Shown here: piece after piece, positions 48,076 through 60,960 of the stretch | Layout: every line of letters begins with the position of its first letter | Numbering within the stretch: position 1 is the stretch's first letter | NCBI RefSeq assembly: GCF_036898095.1 | Contig: NC_090768.1 | Location: forward strand, 51,540,556-51,604,555 | DNA: 64,000 nucleotides | Direction: 5' to 3' | Source of the DNA: Palaemon carinicauda | Taxonomy: Eukaryota; Arthropoda; Malacostraca; Decapoda; Palaemonidae | Notes under the pieces: model-generated | The model's database searches: none | Told to the model about the DNA's origin: nothing | The model's input: only the letters and a program-made list of their open reading frames with translations | Made by a program: the position numbers and the translations under genes

Positions 48076-49215
48076 ATGGACGGGACGAGGGGGTTGGGAA
48101 TCCCCTCTCCAGTATATAATCCTGCGAGACGTCAACAAAGAGATGGAGCTTGGGGGAGAGTGACTGCTCCCCGCACTCTAGTTTTGGGGTGTTTGAATGT
48201 GCGTGGAGGTAGTACGATAGAGAGTAAAAGATGTGAGATTGGAAGTATGTTTAGAAATAGAAGGATGGATGTATTGGTCTTGTGTGAGACAAAGATGAAA
48301 GGAAAGGGTGAAGTGATGTTTGGTGAAATGTCTGGTAGAGTGTCTGGGATTGAAAGGGGAAGAGCGAGAGAGGGTGTGGCTTTATTGCTGAGTGAATGGA
48401 TGACAGGTAAAGTAGTGGAATGGAAGGAGATATCATCTAGGTTCATGTGGGTAAGGGTTAGGTTGGGTAGGGAATGTTGGGCGTTTGTCAGTGCGTATGG
48501 TCCAGGTAGTGAGAAAAGTGAGGAAGAGCGGAAGGAGTTCTGGAATGAATTAACTAGGTGTGTAGAATGACTGGGTAGAAGGAATTATGTAGTTGTCATG
48601 GGTGACTTAAATGCTAGAGTGGGCGCTGGAGAGGTAGAAGGTGTCATTGGGAAGTATGGCATACCAGGTGAAAATGAGAATGGTGAGAGACTGGTAGATA
48701 TGTGTGTTGAACAAGAGATGGTAATAAGTGCTAGCTTTTTCAAAAAGAAAGATAAAAACAAGTATACATGGGTAAGATTGGCAGTAGTAGAAAGGGCATT
48801 AATGGATTATGTGTTGATAACTAAAAGAATGTTTGGAAGATTGAAAGACATGCACATGTTTAGGGGTATGGCTAACGGTATGTCTGATCATTTTTTGGTG
48901 GAAGGAAAATTAGTTGTAGCAAGAGTGGGGAATAGAGTAGGTGGATGTAAAAGGGAGCTAGTGAGGGCTGAAGAGATAATAAAACCGGGGGTAAAAAGTG
49001 AATATCAGGAAAGGTTGAAAATGGCATATGACGAAGTGAGAGTAAGAGAAACTGGTAATTTAGAGGAGGAGTGGAAGTTAGTAAAAGAAAATTTTGTTGG
49101 GATTGCAAGTGATGTGTGTGGCAAGAAGGTTGTTGGAGGCAGCATGAGGAAGGGCAGTGAATGGTGGAATGAAGGAGTGAAGGTAAAAGTGGAAGAGAAA
49201 AAGAGGGCTTTTTAA
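48076..49215 (+). pseudogene. LINE copy 2 endonuclease domain
   Basis: Apurinic-endonuclease-like domain. CLNVRG opens it, CETKMKG supplies the catalytic glutamate, SAYGPG follows, and GDLNARVG is the DxN motif. SDHFLVEGKL near 48880-48915 gives the final Asp-His pair. A TGA at 48568-48570 breaks the frame between SAYGPG and GDLNARVG, and the frame is open again directly after it. A TAA at 49213-49215 and a frame change follow. In an active element this domain nicks the target DNA to prime reverse transcription. Confidence 0.85.
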
Positions 49216-49246
49216 GAATGGCTGCAGATTAATAGTATAGAGAAGT

Positions 49247-51082
49247 ATGAAAAAATATAGAGAGAAAAAGGTGGAAGTAAAGCGCAAGGTACGTGAAGCA
49301 AAGAGGGCAGCTGACCTGAGGTGGGGTCAGGGATTGGGTCAGTCATATGAAGAGAATAAGAAGAAGTTTTGGAAAGAAGTGAAGAGAGTAAGGAATGCTG
49401 GCTCAAGAATTGAAGAGACAGTGGAAGATGGAAATGGAAGGTTGTTAAAAGGAGAGGAGGCAAGGAAAAGGTGGGCGGAATATTTTGAAAGTTTACTGAA
49501 TGTAGAGGATAATAGGGAGGCAGATATAATTGCTGTTGCAGGTGTTGAGGTGCCGTGGATGGGAGATGAGAATGAGAGAGAGATTACAATAGAGGAAGTG
49601 AGGAGAGCACTAGATGAAACGAGAGTAGGAAAAGCATCTAGTATGGATGGTGTGAGCTGAAATGTTGAAGGAAGTGGGTGTGACTGTACTTGAATGGTTG
49701 GTGAGATTGTTTAATATGTGTTTTGTGTTGTCAATGGTACCAGTAGATTGGGTTTGTGCATGTATTGTACCACTATATAAGGGTAAGGGAGATGTGCATG
49801 AGTGTTGTAATTCAAGAGGTATTAGTTTGTTGAGTGTAGTTGGAAAAGTGTATGGTAGAGTAATGATTAATAGGATTAAGGATAAAACAGAGAATGCAAT
49901 CTTAGATGTACAGGGTGGTTTTAGAAGAGGTAGGGGTTGTATGAATCAGATTTTTACAGTTAGGCAGATATGCGAGAAATATTTAGCAAAAAGTAAGGAC
50001 GTGTATGTTGCGTTTATGGATCTGGAGAAAGCGTACAGTTAGGCAGATATGCGAGAAATATTTAGCAAAACGTAAGGAGGTGTATGTTACGTTTATGGAT
50101 CTGGAGAAAGCGTATGATAGAGTTGATAGGGAAGCAATGTGGAATGTGATGAGGTTATATAGAGTTGGTGGAAGGTTGTTGCAAGCAGTGAAAAGTTTCT
50201 ACAAAGGTAGTAAAGCATGTGTTAGAATAGGAAATAAAGTGAGTGACTGGTTTCCGGTGCGAGTGGGGCTGAGACAGGGATGTGTGATGTCGCCGTGGTT
50301 GTTTAACTTGTATATTGATGGAGTGGTGAGAGAGGTGAATGCTCGAGTGCTTGGACGAGGATTAAAACTGGTAGACGAGAATGACCATGAATGGGAGGTG
50401 AATCAGTTGTTGGTTGCGGATGATACTGTACTGGTTGCAGACACAGAAGAGAAGCTTGACCGACTAGTGACAGAATTTGGAAGGGTGTGTGAGAGAAGGA
50501 AGTTGAGAGTTAATGTGGGTAAGAGTAAGGTTATGAGATGTACGAGAAGGGAAGGTGGTGCAAGGTTGAATGTCATGCTGAATGGAGAGTTACTTGAGGA
50601 GGTGGATCGGTTTAAGTATTTGGGGTCTGTTGTTGCAGCAAATGGTGGAGTGGAAGCAGATGTACATCAGAGAGTGAATGAAGGTTGCAAAGTGTTGGGG
50701 GCAGTTAAGGAAGTAATAAAAAATAGAGGGTTGGGCATGAATGTAAAGAGTTCTATAAGAGAAAGTGATTGTACCAACTGTGATGTATGGATCGGAGTTG
50801 TGGGGAATGAAAGTGATGGAGAGACAGAAATTGAATGTGTTTGAGATGAAGGGTCTATGGAGTATGGCTGGTGTATCTCGAGTAGATAGGGTTAGGAACG
50901 AAGTGGTGAGGGTGAGAACGGGTGTAAGAAATGAGTTAGCAGCTAGAGTTGATATGAATGTGTTGAGGTTGTTTGTCCATGTTGAGAGAATGGAAAATGT
51001 CTGTCTGCTAAAGAAGGTGATGAATGCAAGAGTTGATGGGAGAAGTACAAGAGGAAGGCCAAGGTTTGGGTGGATGGAGTGA
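49247..51082 (+). pseudogene. LINE copy 2 reverse transcriptase and C-terminal region
   Basis: RT motifs appear in order: NSRGISLLSVVGKVYGR (about 49810-49860), FMDLEKAYDRVDR with the first catalytic aspartate (about 50094-50130), GLRQGCVMSPWLFNLYID (50266-50320) and the active-site box LLVADDTVL (50407-50433). The box has valine where tyrosine is usual. Lesions are a frame change near 49655, a 79-bp tandem duplication that ends one frame at 50042, and a small deletion near 50745 that shifts into the C-terminal piece (MYGSELW, GRPRFGWME). Confidence 0.85.
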
Positions 51083-51439
51083 AGAAAGCTCTGGGTGATA
51101 GGAGGATAGATGTGAGAGGCAAGAGAGCGTGCTAGAAATAGGAATGAATGGCGAGCGATTGTGACGCAGTTCCGGTAGGCCCTGCTGCTTCCTCCGGTGC
51201 CTTAGATGACCGCAGAGGTAGCAGCAGTAGGGGATTCAGCATTATGAAGCTTCATCTGTGGTGGATAATGGGGGAGGGTGGGCTGTGGCACCCTAGCAGT
51301 ACCAGCTGAACTGGGTTGAGTCCCGTGTCAGGCTGGGAGGAACGTAGAGAGTAGAGGTCCCCTTTTTGTTTTGTTTCATTTGTTGATGTTGGCTACCCCC
51401 CAAAATTGGGGGAAGTGCCTTGGTATATGTATGATGTAT

Positions 51440-51555
51440 GTATTTTATTTTTTCTTGAGTCCTTTCCGTACTGGGCTATTTTCCCTGTTGGAACTCCTGG
51501 GCTTATAGCATCCTGCTTTTCCTGCTAGGGTTGTAGCTATTAAGTAATAATAATA
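51440..51555 (+). repeat. TAA-tailed dispersed repeat, right part after LINE copy 2
   Basis: TTTTATTTTTTCTTGAGTCC through GGGCTTATAGCATCCTGCTT to TAATAATAATAA. It completes the repeat begun at 47690. Confidence 0.8.
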
Positions 51556-51894
51556 AAATTGAGTATAGAGAATTTCTCTGAAGAATATGTGGTTTGATTA
51601 AAATCTGAACGTTCTTGAATCAGATCCCTGTTTACCCAAAGGATGGTTAATGGCACCTGTTTACCTTCATGAGGTGCGCTGTAAGCACTACTTAAGGGCC
51701 TTCGCTGCTTACCTTGAGACCTTAGGTTTGACCACTTTATAGCCTTCTACTTTACCTCCATTCCCACTTCTTTTCTTCCAATTCAGATTTTAGATGAAAA
51801 TATTGAATTAAGAAATAATGATAGTTGAATATACAGTATAAGAGTATTTTAAAGTAAAATAGAGCTCCAGTTAATAGCTTATGTATCGTATTTA

Positions 51895-51949
51895 CCTCCC
51901 AGGTGTGGCTGTTGGGCCCTTGCTTTTCCATGTGTGGTTGCAGTTTAGC

Positions 51950-52000
<51 letters not shown>
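51895..52000 (+). repeat. Diverged TAA-tailed repeat end with (TAA)n
   Basis: GGGCCCTTGCTTTTCCATGT, TTGCAGTTTAGC, then (TAA)n at 51951-52000. Confidence 0.75.
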
Positions 52001-52001
<1 letters not shown>

Positions 52002-52059
52002 GCATGTCGATAAACCGTTTCAAATTATCAATCGTGTTCGTATCTGTTCTCTTGACGTA

Positions 52060-52127
<68 letters not shown>

Positions 52128-52385
52128 TTGCTAAGTTACAACCCTAGTTGGAAAAACAGGATGGTTTAAGCCCAAGAGCTTCAACTGGGAAAATAGCCCA
52201 GTGAGGAAAGGAAACAAGGAAAAATTAAACATTATAAAAACAATAACATTAATCTATACATCTATATAAACTATAAAACTTTAACAAAACACGAGAAAGA
52301 GAAATAAGATAGAATAGTGTGGCCGAGTGTACCCTCAAGCAAGAGAACTCTAACCCAAGACAATGGAATCCTGCATACGTATTTC
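52060..52385 (-). repeat. TAA-tailed dispersed repeat
   Basis: Starts with (ATT)n 52060-52126, then ACAACCCTAGTTGGAAAAAC, AATAGCCCAGTGAGGAAAGG and AGAGAACTCTAACCCAAGAC. It faces the previous copy tail to tail, 60 bases apart. Confidence 0.85.
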
Positions 52386-53310
52386 GTAAAATTACTATTC
52401 GCCTGTTAAGGCATGTCTATGACGTGTACGTGAAATTCCATCATGATTAAGCATTGATAACAGTAATTATAATTGGAAAAGCGAATCTATAATCTGTCTA
52501 AACAGTTTTAAAGTTTGTATTAACGATTAATTATTTCCTTTAATCTGCAAAGGTTATACATATTTTGGTTGCAGACACTCCATTTTTTTTTTGGGGGGGG
52601 GGGCATACTTCCCACCGTCCTTGCTAAACTTATAAAGTTATATTTTTTTTTTTATTTAACAGAACGATTGTGTATTTAAATGTTTGCATGTTTCTGCTTG
52701 CTTGTGTATTTTAATTTCAATGTTAAAAATATGCCTACCACTTTGGTAATTTTAACTTATATCTGTAAGAATGCTTTCCCAGTTATCTTCAAACCAGTTA
52801 AGCTTGTGACAATGTCATACACGTTTCTTATCATTACATGCAATAGTCGATAAATATAGATAATGGAATACGTTTTAGTATGCAAAAAGATTGAACGCCC
52901 AAAATCAACTTTACGTATGCAACGTGACACAGTGTGGTGCAATCCGGGATCATATATTTCATATATAAATAGAGTGCGGCTGATACGTTTCACGGAATTA
53001 AATCCCTTTCCATTCTTTTTCTGTTCAGTGTTTTATATTTCTGCTTTCATAACGGAAAGGAACAGTGTCTGTGCATATAAGGCTGATATAATTTATATCC
53101 CGTGAGTCGTCTGAAAGTGTTTTGTATTATAAAAAAAAAAAAAATGTCTTAAAGAATGTGATTATTGTTGTGTATATTTTTACCGTCTTGTTATCCAGCG
53201 CGGAAAGGAAATATGTAGATATCTTGGACATTTATTCAAGATTTTCCCTTCATGTGATTCAGTGCATACATAATTATATATTCCGCTATTTAGCATGTGA
53301 GAGTTTTATA
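52386..53310. other. AT-rich intergenic, nothing recognised
   Basis: Holds short homopolymer runs (T, G at 52580-52605, A near 53140) but no exon, RNA gene or transposon that I can support. Confidence 0.5.
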
Positions 53311-53313
53311 CAA

Positions 53314-53812
<499 letters not shown>

Positions 53813-54034
53813 CCTTTGTAACGGGGTTTCTAAACATAGAGCAAAACTCAGTTGATTTATTTTTATTTGCCATTTTAAAGCATGATCACAGTTTGAGGGC
53901 CTTTGGTAATAAAGTCATTACTTTCTTCTAAAATTGGGAAGCAAAAAGAAATGACAAACTTCATTAGCGAAATCCTTGGAAAGGGGATGCAACGTTTAAT
54001 CAACTTCAGATTGTGATATCGCTGTCTTATTTAT

Positions 54035-55430
54035 TGAGTCATATCTCTTGTTGCTATGAATCCTTTCTCTTATTGTTTTGAGTAATTTCTCTTGTTGCTT
54101 TGAATCCTTTCTCTTATGGTTTTGAATAATTTCTCTTGTTTTGAGTTATTTCTTTTATTGATTTGAATCCTTGCTCGTACTGTTTTGGATAATTTCTCTT
54201 ATTGTTTTGAGTTATTTCTCTTATTGTTTTGCGTAATTTATCTCATTGTTTTGAGTAATTTCTCTCATTGTGTTGAGTTATTTTTCTTATTGTTTTGAGT
54301 TCTTTCTCTTATTGTGTTGAGTTCTTTCTCTTATTGTTTTGAGTAATTTCTCTTATTGTTTTGAGTCATTTCTCTCATTGTTTTGAGTTCTTTCTCTTAT
54401 TGTTTTGAGTAATTTCTCTCATTCTTTTGAGTTCTTTCTCTTATTGTTTTGAGTAATTTCTCTTATTGTTTTGAGTAATTTCTCTCATGATTTGAGTAAT
54501 TTCTCTTATTGTTTTGAGTTCTTTCTCTTATTGTTTTGAGTAATTTCTCTCATTGTGCTGAGTTATTTGTTTTATTGTTTTGAGTAATTTCTCTTATTGT
54601 GTTGAGTTATTTCTCTTATTGTTTTCGGTAATTTCTTTTATTGTGTTGAATTATTTCTCTTATTGTTTTGAGTAATTTCTCTTATTGTGTTGAGTTCTTT
54701 CTCTTATTGTTTTCGATAATTTTTCTTCTTGTGTTGAGTTCTTTCTCTTATTGTTTTGAGTAATTTCTCGTATTGTGTTGAATTCTTTCTCTTATTGTTT
54801 TGAGTAATTTTTCTTGTTGCTTTGAGTCCTTTCTCTTATTGTGTCAAGTAATTTCTCTTATTGTGATGAGTCCTTTGTCTTGTTTTGAGTAATTCCCTTA
54901 TTGTTTTGAGTGCCTCTCTTGGTGTTTTAAGCCTTTTCTCTTATTGCTTTAAATCTTTTCTCATATTGTGTCGAGTAATTTCTGTTATTGTGTTGAGTCC
55001 TTTTTCATATTGCTTGTACTCTTTCTCTTATTATGTTGAGGGATTTCTCTTATTGTGTTGAGTAATTTCTCTTATTGTTGTGAGTCCTTTCTCTCATTGG
55101 TTTGAGCTTTCTCTCACTTGTTTTAGTCATTTCGTTTATTGTTTTGAGTTCTTTCTCTTATTGTTTTAAGTAATTTCTGTTATTGCTGAGTCATTTCTCT
55201 TATTGTTTTAAGTAATTTCTGTTATTGCCGAGTCATTTCTCTTATTGTTTTAAGTAATTTCTGTTATTGCTGAGTCATTTCTCTTATTGTTTTGAGTTCT
55301 TTCTCATATTGTTTTGAGTAATTTCTCTTATTACTTTGAGTCCTTTCTCTTGTTGATTTGAGTCCTCTTATTATCTTGTGTCCTTTCTCTTATTGTTTTG
55401 AGTCGCTCCTCATTGTTTTGAGTCATTATC
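54035..55430. repeat. 23-bp minisatellite, about 1.4 kb
   Basis: Roughly 55-60 tandem variants of TTTCTCTTATTGTTTTGAGTAAT or its TTGTGTTGAGTTCT form. Higher-order pairing of the two variants is seen in the centre. No coding capacity. Confidence 0.92.
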
Positions 55431-55784
55431 TTTATCATTATCCTTTTGAAATTAAATGAGGTATTATGTCTTGATGTAAGAAAGTACAGAAACTATTTAA
55501 TTATAACTTTTTTTTTAATATAGTGATTTAGATGTACAAATTATTTAGATAAATTAACAAGAAAAAAACTTAAAAAAAAATATATTTATTCATCTCCTGA
55601 ATGTAGTGCTATTGGTACTGTAGCTCACAAAAGTAGTCAACGAAATATGCTGTAAAATCTGACACTTAAGACGATGTTACTTGACATGTGTTGTGTGAGG
55701 TGAGATAGAAGTGGTAGGCCTTATTGTTGGGGAGTAGATGCCATGCCTTTGGATAAAGATATTAGACAATTTTCTAATTACTCT

Positions 55785-56210
55785 CAAACAATTCTTCACC
55801 CAAGGGGTTAACTAATGCACTGTAGTTGTTCCGTGGCCACTTTCCTCTTGGTAAGGTTAGAAGAAACTGTTTAGCTATGAAAAGCAGCTCTTCTAGGAGA
55901 AGGACACTCCAAAATCAAACCATTGTTCTCCATTCTTGGGGAGTGCTATAGCCTCTGTACCATGGTCTTCCACTATCTTGGATGAGAGTTCTCTTGCTTG
56001 AGGGTACACTCAGGCACACTATTCTATCTTATTTCTCTTCTCTTGTTTTGTTAAATTTTTTATAGTTTATATAGGAAATGTTTATTTTAATGTTACTGTT
56101 CCTGAAATATTTTATTTTTCGTTGTTTCCTTTCCTCACTGGGCTATTTTCCCTGTTGGAGCCCCTGGGCTTATGGTATCGTGCTTTTCCAACTAGGGTTG
56201 TAGCTTAGCA

Positions 56211-56254
<44 letters not shown>
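55785..56254 (+). repeat. TAA-tailed dispersed repeat, well-preserved copy
   Basis: Runs from TTCTTCACCCAAGGGGTTAA through CCATGGTCTTCCACTATCTT, CCTCACTGGGCTATTTTCCC and TAGGGTTGTAGCTTAGCAAA to a (TAA)n tail at 56212-56254. It lies about 260 bases before the first identified exon of the vWA gene. Confidence 0.85.
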
Positions 56255-56256
<2 letters not shown>

Positions 56257-56519
56257 TGTAGATATATTTGATGTGATTATGATAATTCAATAAGACTAGA
56301 TAACATAGGCATTGTAAATGATAAGAACCTACGCGGGTAACTAGGCATACCAACCCTACCGATATGATAGGTGATCAGTCAGTGTGCGTCATTCTGTTCA
56401 TGTAGCAATTTTTCTCTCTACACTGATGCTGCTTTTGAGAGCTATAATACATGCAAGGAGGTTGGTGTTATGAATCAATTATTATCATATTACATTATGT
56501 CTATTTACTTCAGCAGCAA

Positions 56520-59500
56520 ATGAAGGAAGTGGAGTCTTTCGAACTCTACTCTGTGGAGGACGGCGACGAAGGAGGTCGTCACTCTTTACTAAAGGCACCC
56601 AAGAATCTCCCAAAGAAGTACCATGGGACCGAGTCCAGTGATAATGTCTTCAACATCCTCATGGCTGATGCATCAGGTTCCATGAAGGAAAGATGGCACG
56701 GAGTTGTTCGCGGATGGCAGCAATACATTGTTGGAAATTTAACAGGTACACTTTTTGAAAGAAAATGCTCTTAGTTTTACCAGGTTTTCTTAAATTCTTG
56801 TTTCAAATTTGCTTGGATTATAATACCAATCAGTACTATAACCTTACTCTGAAAGAGCTTATTGTAATTTTTTTTTTCAGGTCGCTCCAAAATTTACATA
56901 TTCGACACCATTGTTAGGTTTCTGAGAAGTGACAAGGTGCTATTGGAAAAGGACTTCACAGGATACTCCACCAACCTTACAGCGGCCTTTGAAACAATCA
57001 GGTTAGAAATATGCAGCTGCAAAGAATCTCACGTCAATGTCTTTCTCATCACTGATGGCCAGCATAACTTCCACGAAAAGGTTGGACGGCCTGAATCTGA
57101 GATCAACCAGATGGCGCCACCTGTAGGGAAGACAGTGTGTGTATATGTCCTTGGAATAGGGCGTGAATTTCCAGTAAATTACAGCATTGACATTCGTTCT
57201 TACTTGCATAATGGTAATGCCAATGTCCCAACTTTGTTTTGGGCCAAAAAGGATGTCGAGATAGAGGAAAAAATATCAGCTATTGGTGCTGAATTGGTCT
57301 CGACTGTTGCTGTTATTGATCTAAATGTTGCAGGTTATGTTCTGCCTGGGGGAGATAAGACAAAGCGAATTCATTTGGGAGAGTGGTTGTATTTTCCTGA
57401 TCCTCCAGAACAATTGCCAGCGATCACTATTAAGGTTAATGACCGGGACCCAGAATCCTTAACACTATCGCCACAGGAGGTTGAGATTCGACTCTTAATT
57501 GATGAAGTATTCCGACAGTGGAATTCTGTGATGATTAAATTGCATCGAACAGGTTCGAGTGTTCCCTATGACACTTTCAACCTGATGGAATCTTTGTTTA
57601 AATGTTCTCTGCAGAAGGTGAAAGTTGGCATCGAAGGAAATGGCATCAAAAGCAGGATCCATTCGAAGCTTGCCAAAACATGTGCCACTGAATATGCCAC
57701 CCTCATGAATCAGAGTAAACAGGTGATCGATTTGGATTATAAATACGAAGATGAAATTCAGTTGGCTGAAGCAGTATTGAAAACAACCGTCACAAATAGG
57801 AAGTACGACCGAAAGAACCTCCAATTAAAGGGCCACGATAGTGCTGATTTCGAAGCGGATGTTGAATCTTTCAAAGCAAATTATGATGAAGTCAAAGGTA
57901 GCATACTCAACCTTCCAGCCCCATCACCTGACGAATGCTGTCAGTTGACTCATACATCCACTCTGGGAGATCTGCAAGACCCTGACTTTCTTATGTCATT
58001 GAACCTGGACAAGTTTAATTTCTTGAAGACATTTTCAATGACTGGAATCCCAGCTTATGCCCCTGTTCGCGATGCTTCGCAGATCAACCCATGGACAATT
58101 GCTATAAGACACTTGCTATCTTCTCCTTATGCGGTGTTAAGTCAGAAGTCCATGGAAGCATGTGCCGAAGAACACCCAAGGATCTTAGATTCAGAAGAAA
58201 AGTTTGTTTTTGCAAATAAGAATGATGGAAATACAAAGTTCAACATAATCATTCCATTGGTGCCTGCAAATTCAGCTAAGATTTTGGAGCCAGTCGTTTG
58301 TTCTAGGTTGTATGCAATGCTTTCAACATTTTGTATCCTGAAGAACCCTCATATCATCGACTACAATGCTCACATTGCATCCTTGGCTTCAGCTTGGATT
58401 TTAACTGTAAGAAATTTTCCCATTAAAGACAGGCCGCAGTTCATCTGCAATAGGTTGGAAAGCATCATTGCCACAGCCAAATTGTACATGACGCGTCCAT
58501 TCATAAAAACTTACGTCACTGCTCTTTTAAGGGACCCCGATCAGGCACTAATGACGGAGAGCACAAAGGAGTTCGATGGCCACACTGTCAAGTCTGAATC
58601 TCTTGTGAAGCCTATGTTCTTCCTTTATATCATGAGGAATAGGCTCAAAAAGCAAGAGAAGGAATCCATGTTGGAGATGCTTATGGCAGAATTCATTGGT
58701 CGATGCGTGCCACACTGTATGGAGTACGCAAAGTCTACTCCTTTTACCGAATACTTTGCCCGGAATGTGAGCAGTCCCAAGAGAAAGGAGGTGTGGATAG
58801 AGAATACCCTTCAGGTAAGGAGCCCTTGGGCTTATAGCATCTTGCTTTTTCAACCAGGGTTATAGCTTAGCTGGTAATAATAATAGAGACCGATGGATTT
58901 GCTACGGAGAAATGCATGGTAATGAACTTCAAGTAATTTCAGATCTGTAGGTTAAATGGTGTAAAATTTAGATCTATTATTAACTAATATTATATTTAAA
59001 AGTTTTGAGTTGGATTCTTTTAGCTAACCCCTAATTTTACAATAATTTTCCCCCACATACAGCATCATTTCGTGTTTGTGCTCTGTATAGAGTATACCTT
59101 ATCAGCTCAAATATCATTTTAATAATTGCTATACAGTAATGAATATCTTGAAAATTACATTGACAATACCATTTTAAAATGCATAAATATGTCTGTATAT
59201 CAATTGCAGTCTCTGCTAAGTGACCTTCGTGGAACTTGTCGCTCTCTCTTGGAAGCTTTTTTCACTTTGGAGGACCTGCGATTAGCCATCAAAAAGTGGA
59301 TGAAGGAAAGGCTCAATATTTCTTCTGGTGGAGGAGCTTATGAAAACTTGATAGACATCGACATGGCAAAGGTGCGTGAATACTGGAGCTTTGTTTATAA
59401 TGTTTAATTAGAGTTCTTTCCCCTTCTATTGGGATGTTTGTGTATGTGAACACTGGAGCTTGGTTTATAAGGTTTGGTTAGAGTTCTTTCCCCTTCTGTC

Positions 59501-60886
59501 GGGATGTCTGTGCGCGTGAAGACTGGAGCTTGGTTTATAAGGTTTGGTTAGAGTTCTTTCCCCTTCTGTCGGGATGTCTGTGCGCGTGAAGACTGGAGCT
59601 TGGTTTATAAGGTTTGGTTAGAGTTCTTTCCCCTTCTGTCGGGATGTCTGTGCGCGTGAAGACTGGAGCTTGGTTTATAAGGTTTGGTTAGAGTTCTTTC
59701 CCCTTCTGTCGGGATGTCTGTGCGCGTGAAGACTGGAGCTTGGTTTATAAGGTTTGATTAGAGTTCTCTCCCCTTCTGTCGGGATGTCTGTGCGCGTGAA
59801 GACTGGAGCTTGGTTTATAAGGTTTGATTAGAGTTCTCTCCCCTTCTGTCGGGATGTCTGTGCACGTGAAGACTGGAGCATTGTTTATAAGGTTTAATTA
59901 GAGTTCTTTCCACTTGTATTAGGATATTTGTTTAACTGGCTTCACTGCTTTATAAAGACACTTTGTGTATCAGATATCTGCATTTCTCCTCTTTAAGCTT
60001 TCATATAGTGATTACTGGAAGAGTTTATTAATGGTTATTTCTTTTTACTAGATTAAGGAGTTAAGGAACCTTGGAGGATGTGGGGACGTAAGGACAAGTG
60101 ATTTCAAGTCTTGGGCTGTAGAAATGAGTATTGCAAGGACTAGCGTAAAGAGAGCAGCATCACCAGAAATGGTAAGTGATACTTGACTTTTTTCCATTTT
60201 TTTGCTGTTGAAGGGGGTAAATCTTTCCAATGGAAGCATTAGTTGTACGACAGATGATTATATTTGAAAAAAAAATCTGTCTGCTAATGAGATTGATTAT
60301 GTTATAAAGAAGAAAACATATTTGACTTTCTCATTCCTGTCTGTTTCCATGAGAGATAATATAAAGAATTTGAAAAAAAAAGAAAATATATTTGACTTTC
60401 TCATTCCTGTCTGTTTCCATTACTGAAAATATAAAAATTTTGAAAAAGAAGAAAATATATTTGACTATCTCATTCCTGTCTGTTTCCATTACTGAAAATA
60501 TAAAGATTTTGAAAAAAGAAAATATATTTGACTTTCTCATTTCTGTCTGTTTCCATTTCTGAAAATATAAAGATTTTGGAAAAGAAGAAAATATATTTGA
60601 CTTTCTCATCCCTGTCAGTTTCCATTACTGAAAATATAAAGATTTTGAAATGCAGTTTTGTGTATAGTACATCAAGCCTTTGAATATCCTTTTTGACGGA
60701 AGAAGTAATTTCACCCAGGTAACGGTGTACGTGTGTGAAGCCTTGCTTCATCCAAATTCAAGAGACCGGGAATTCAAAGCATCCATGTCTAAAGAAGAGG
60801 CCATGAGTGTTGTCAGTCATAGGGTGATGCTGGAGACCTCTCATTGGCTCAGAGTAGAGGCACTGCAGAAGGTATCTAACTAAAAA

Positions 60887-60960
<74 letters not shown>

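Larger units (their letters stand above)
48003..51439 (+). mobile_element. LINE copy 2 (APE-type non-LTR retrotransposon), nearly full length, inactive
   Basis: Runs from CCGCGGGGGCATAAAAACAA to the GGTATATGTATGATGTATGT tail. A single long coding region is broken into six pieces by stops and shifts: an AP-like endonuclease (48130-49200), a linker, a reverse transcriptase (49660-50740) and the C-terminal region (50765-51082). It is inserted in a TAA-tailed repeat. The clade is most like RTE or a related APE-type LINE, judging by GDLNARVG and ADD motifs, but this needs a tree. It shares its family with LINE copy 1. Confidence 0.85.

Noticed and set aside
48132..49463. Minus-strand open frames opposite the LINE
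   Set aside because: They are rich in Ser, Leu, Phe and Pro and mirror the Glu/Lys-rich LINE coding strand. They are antisense shadows.
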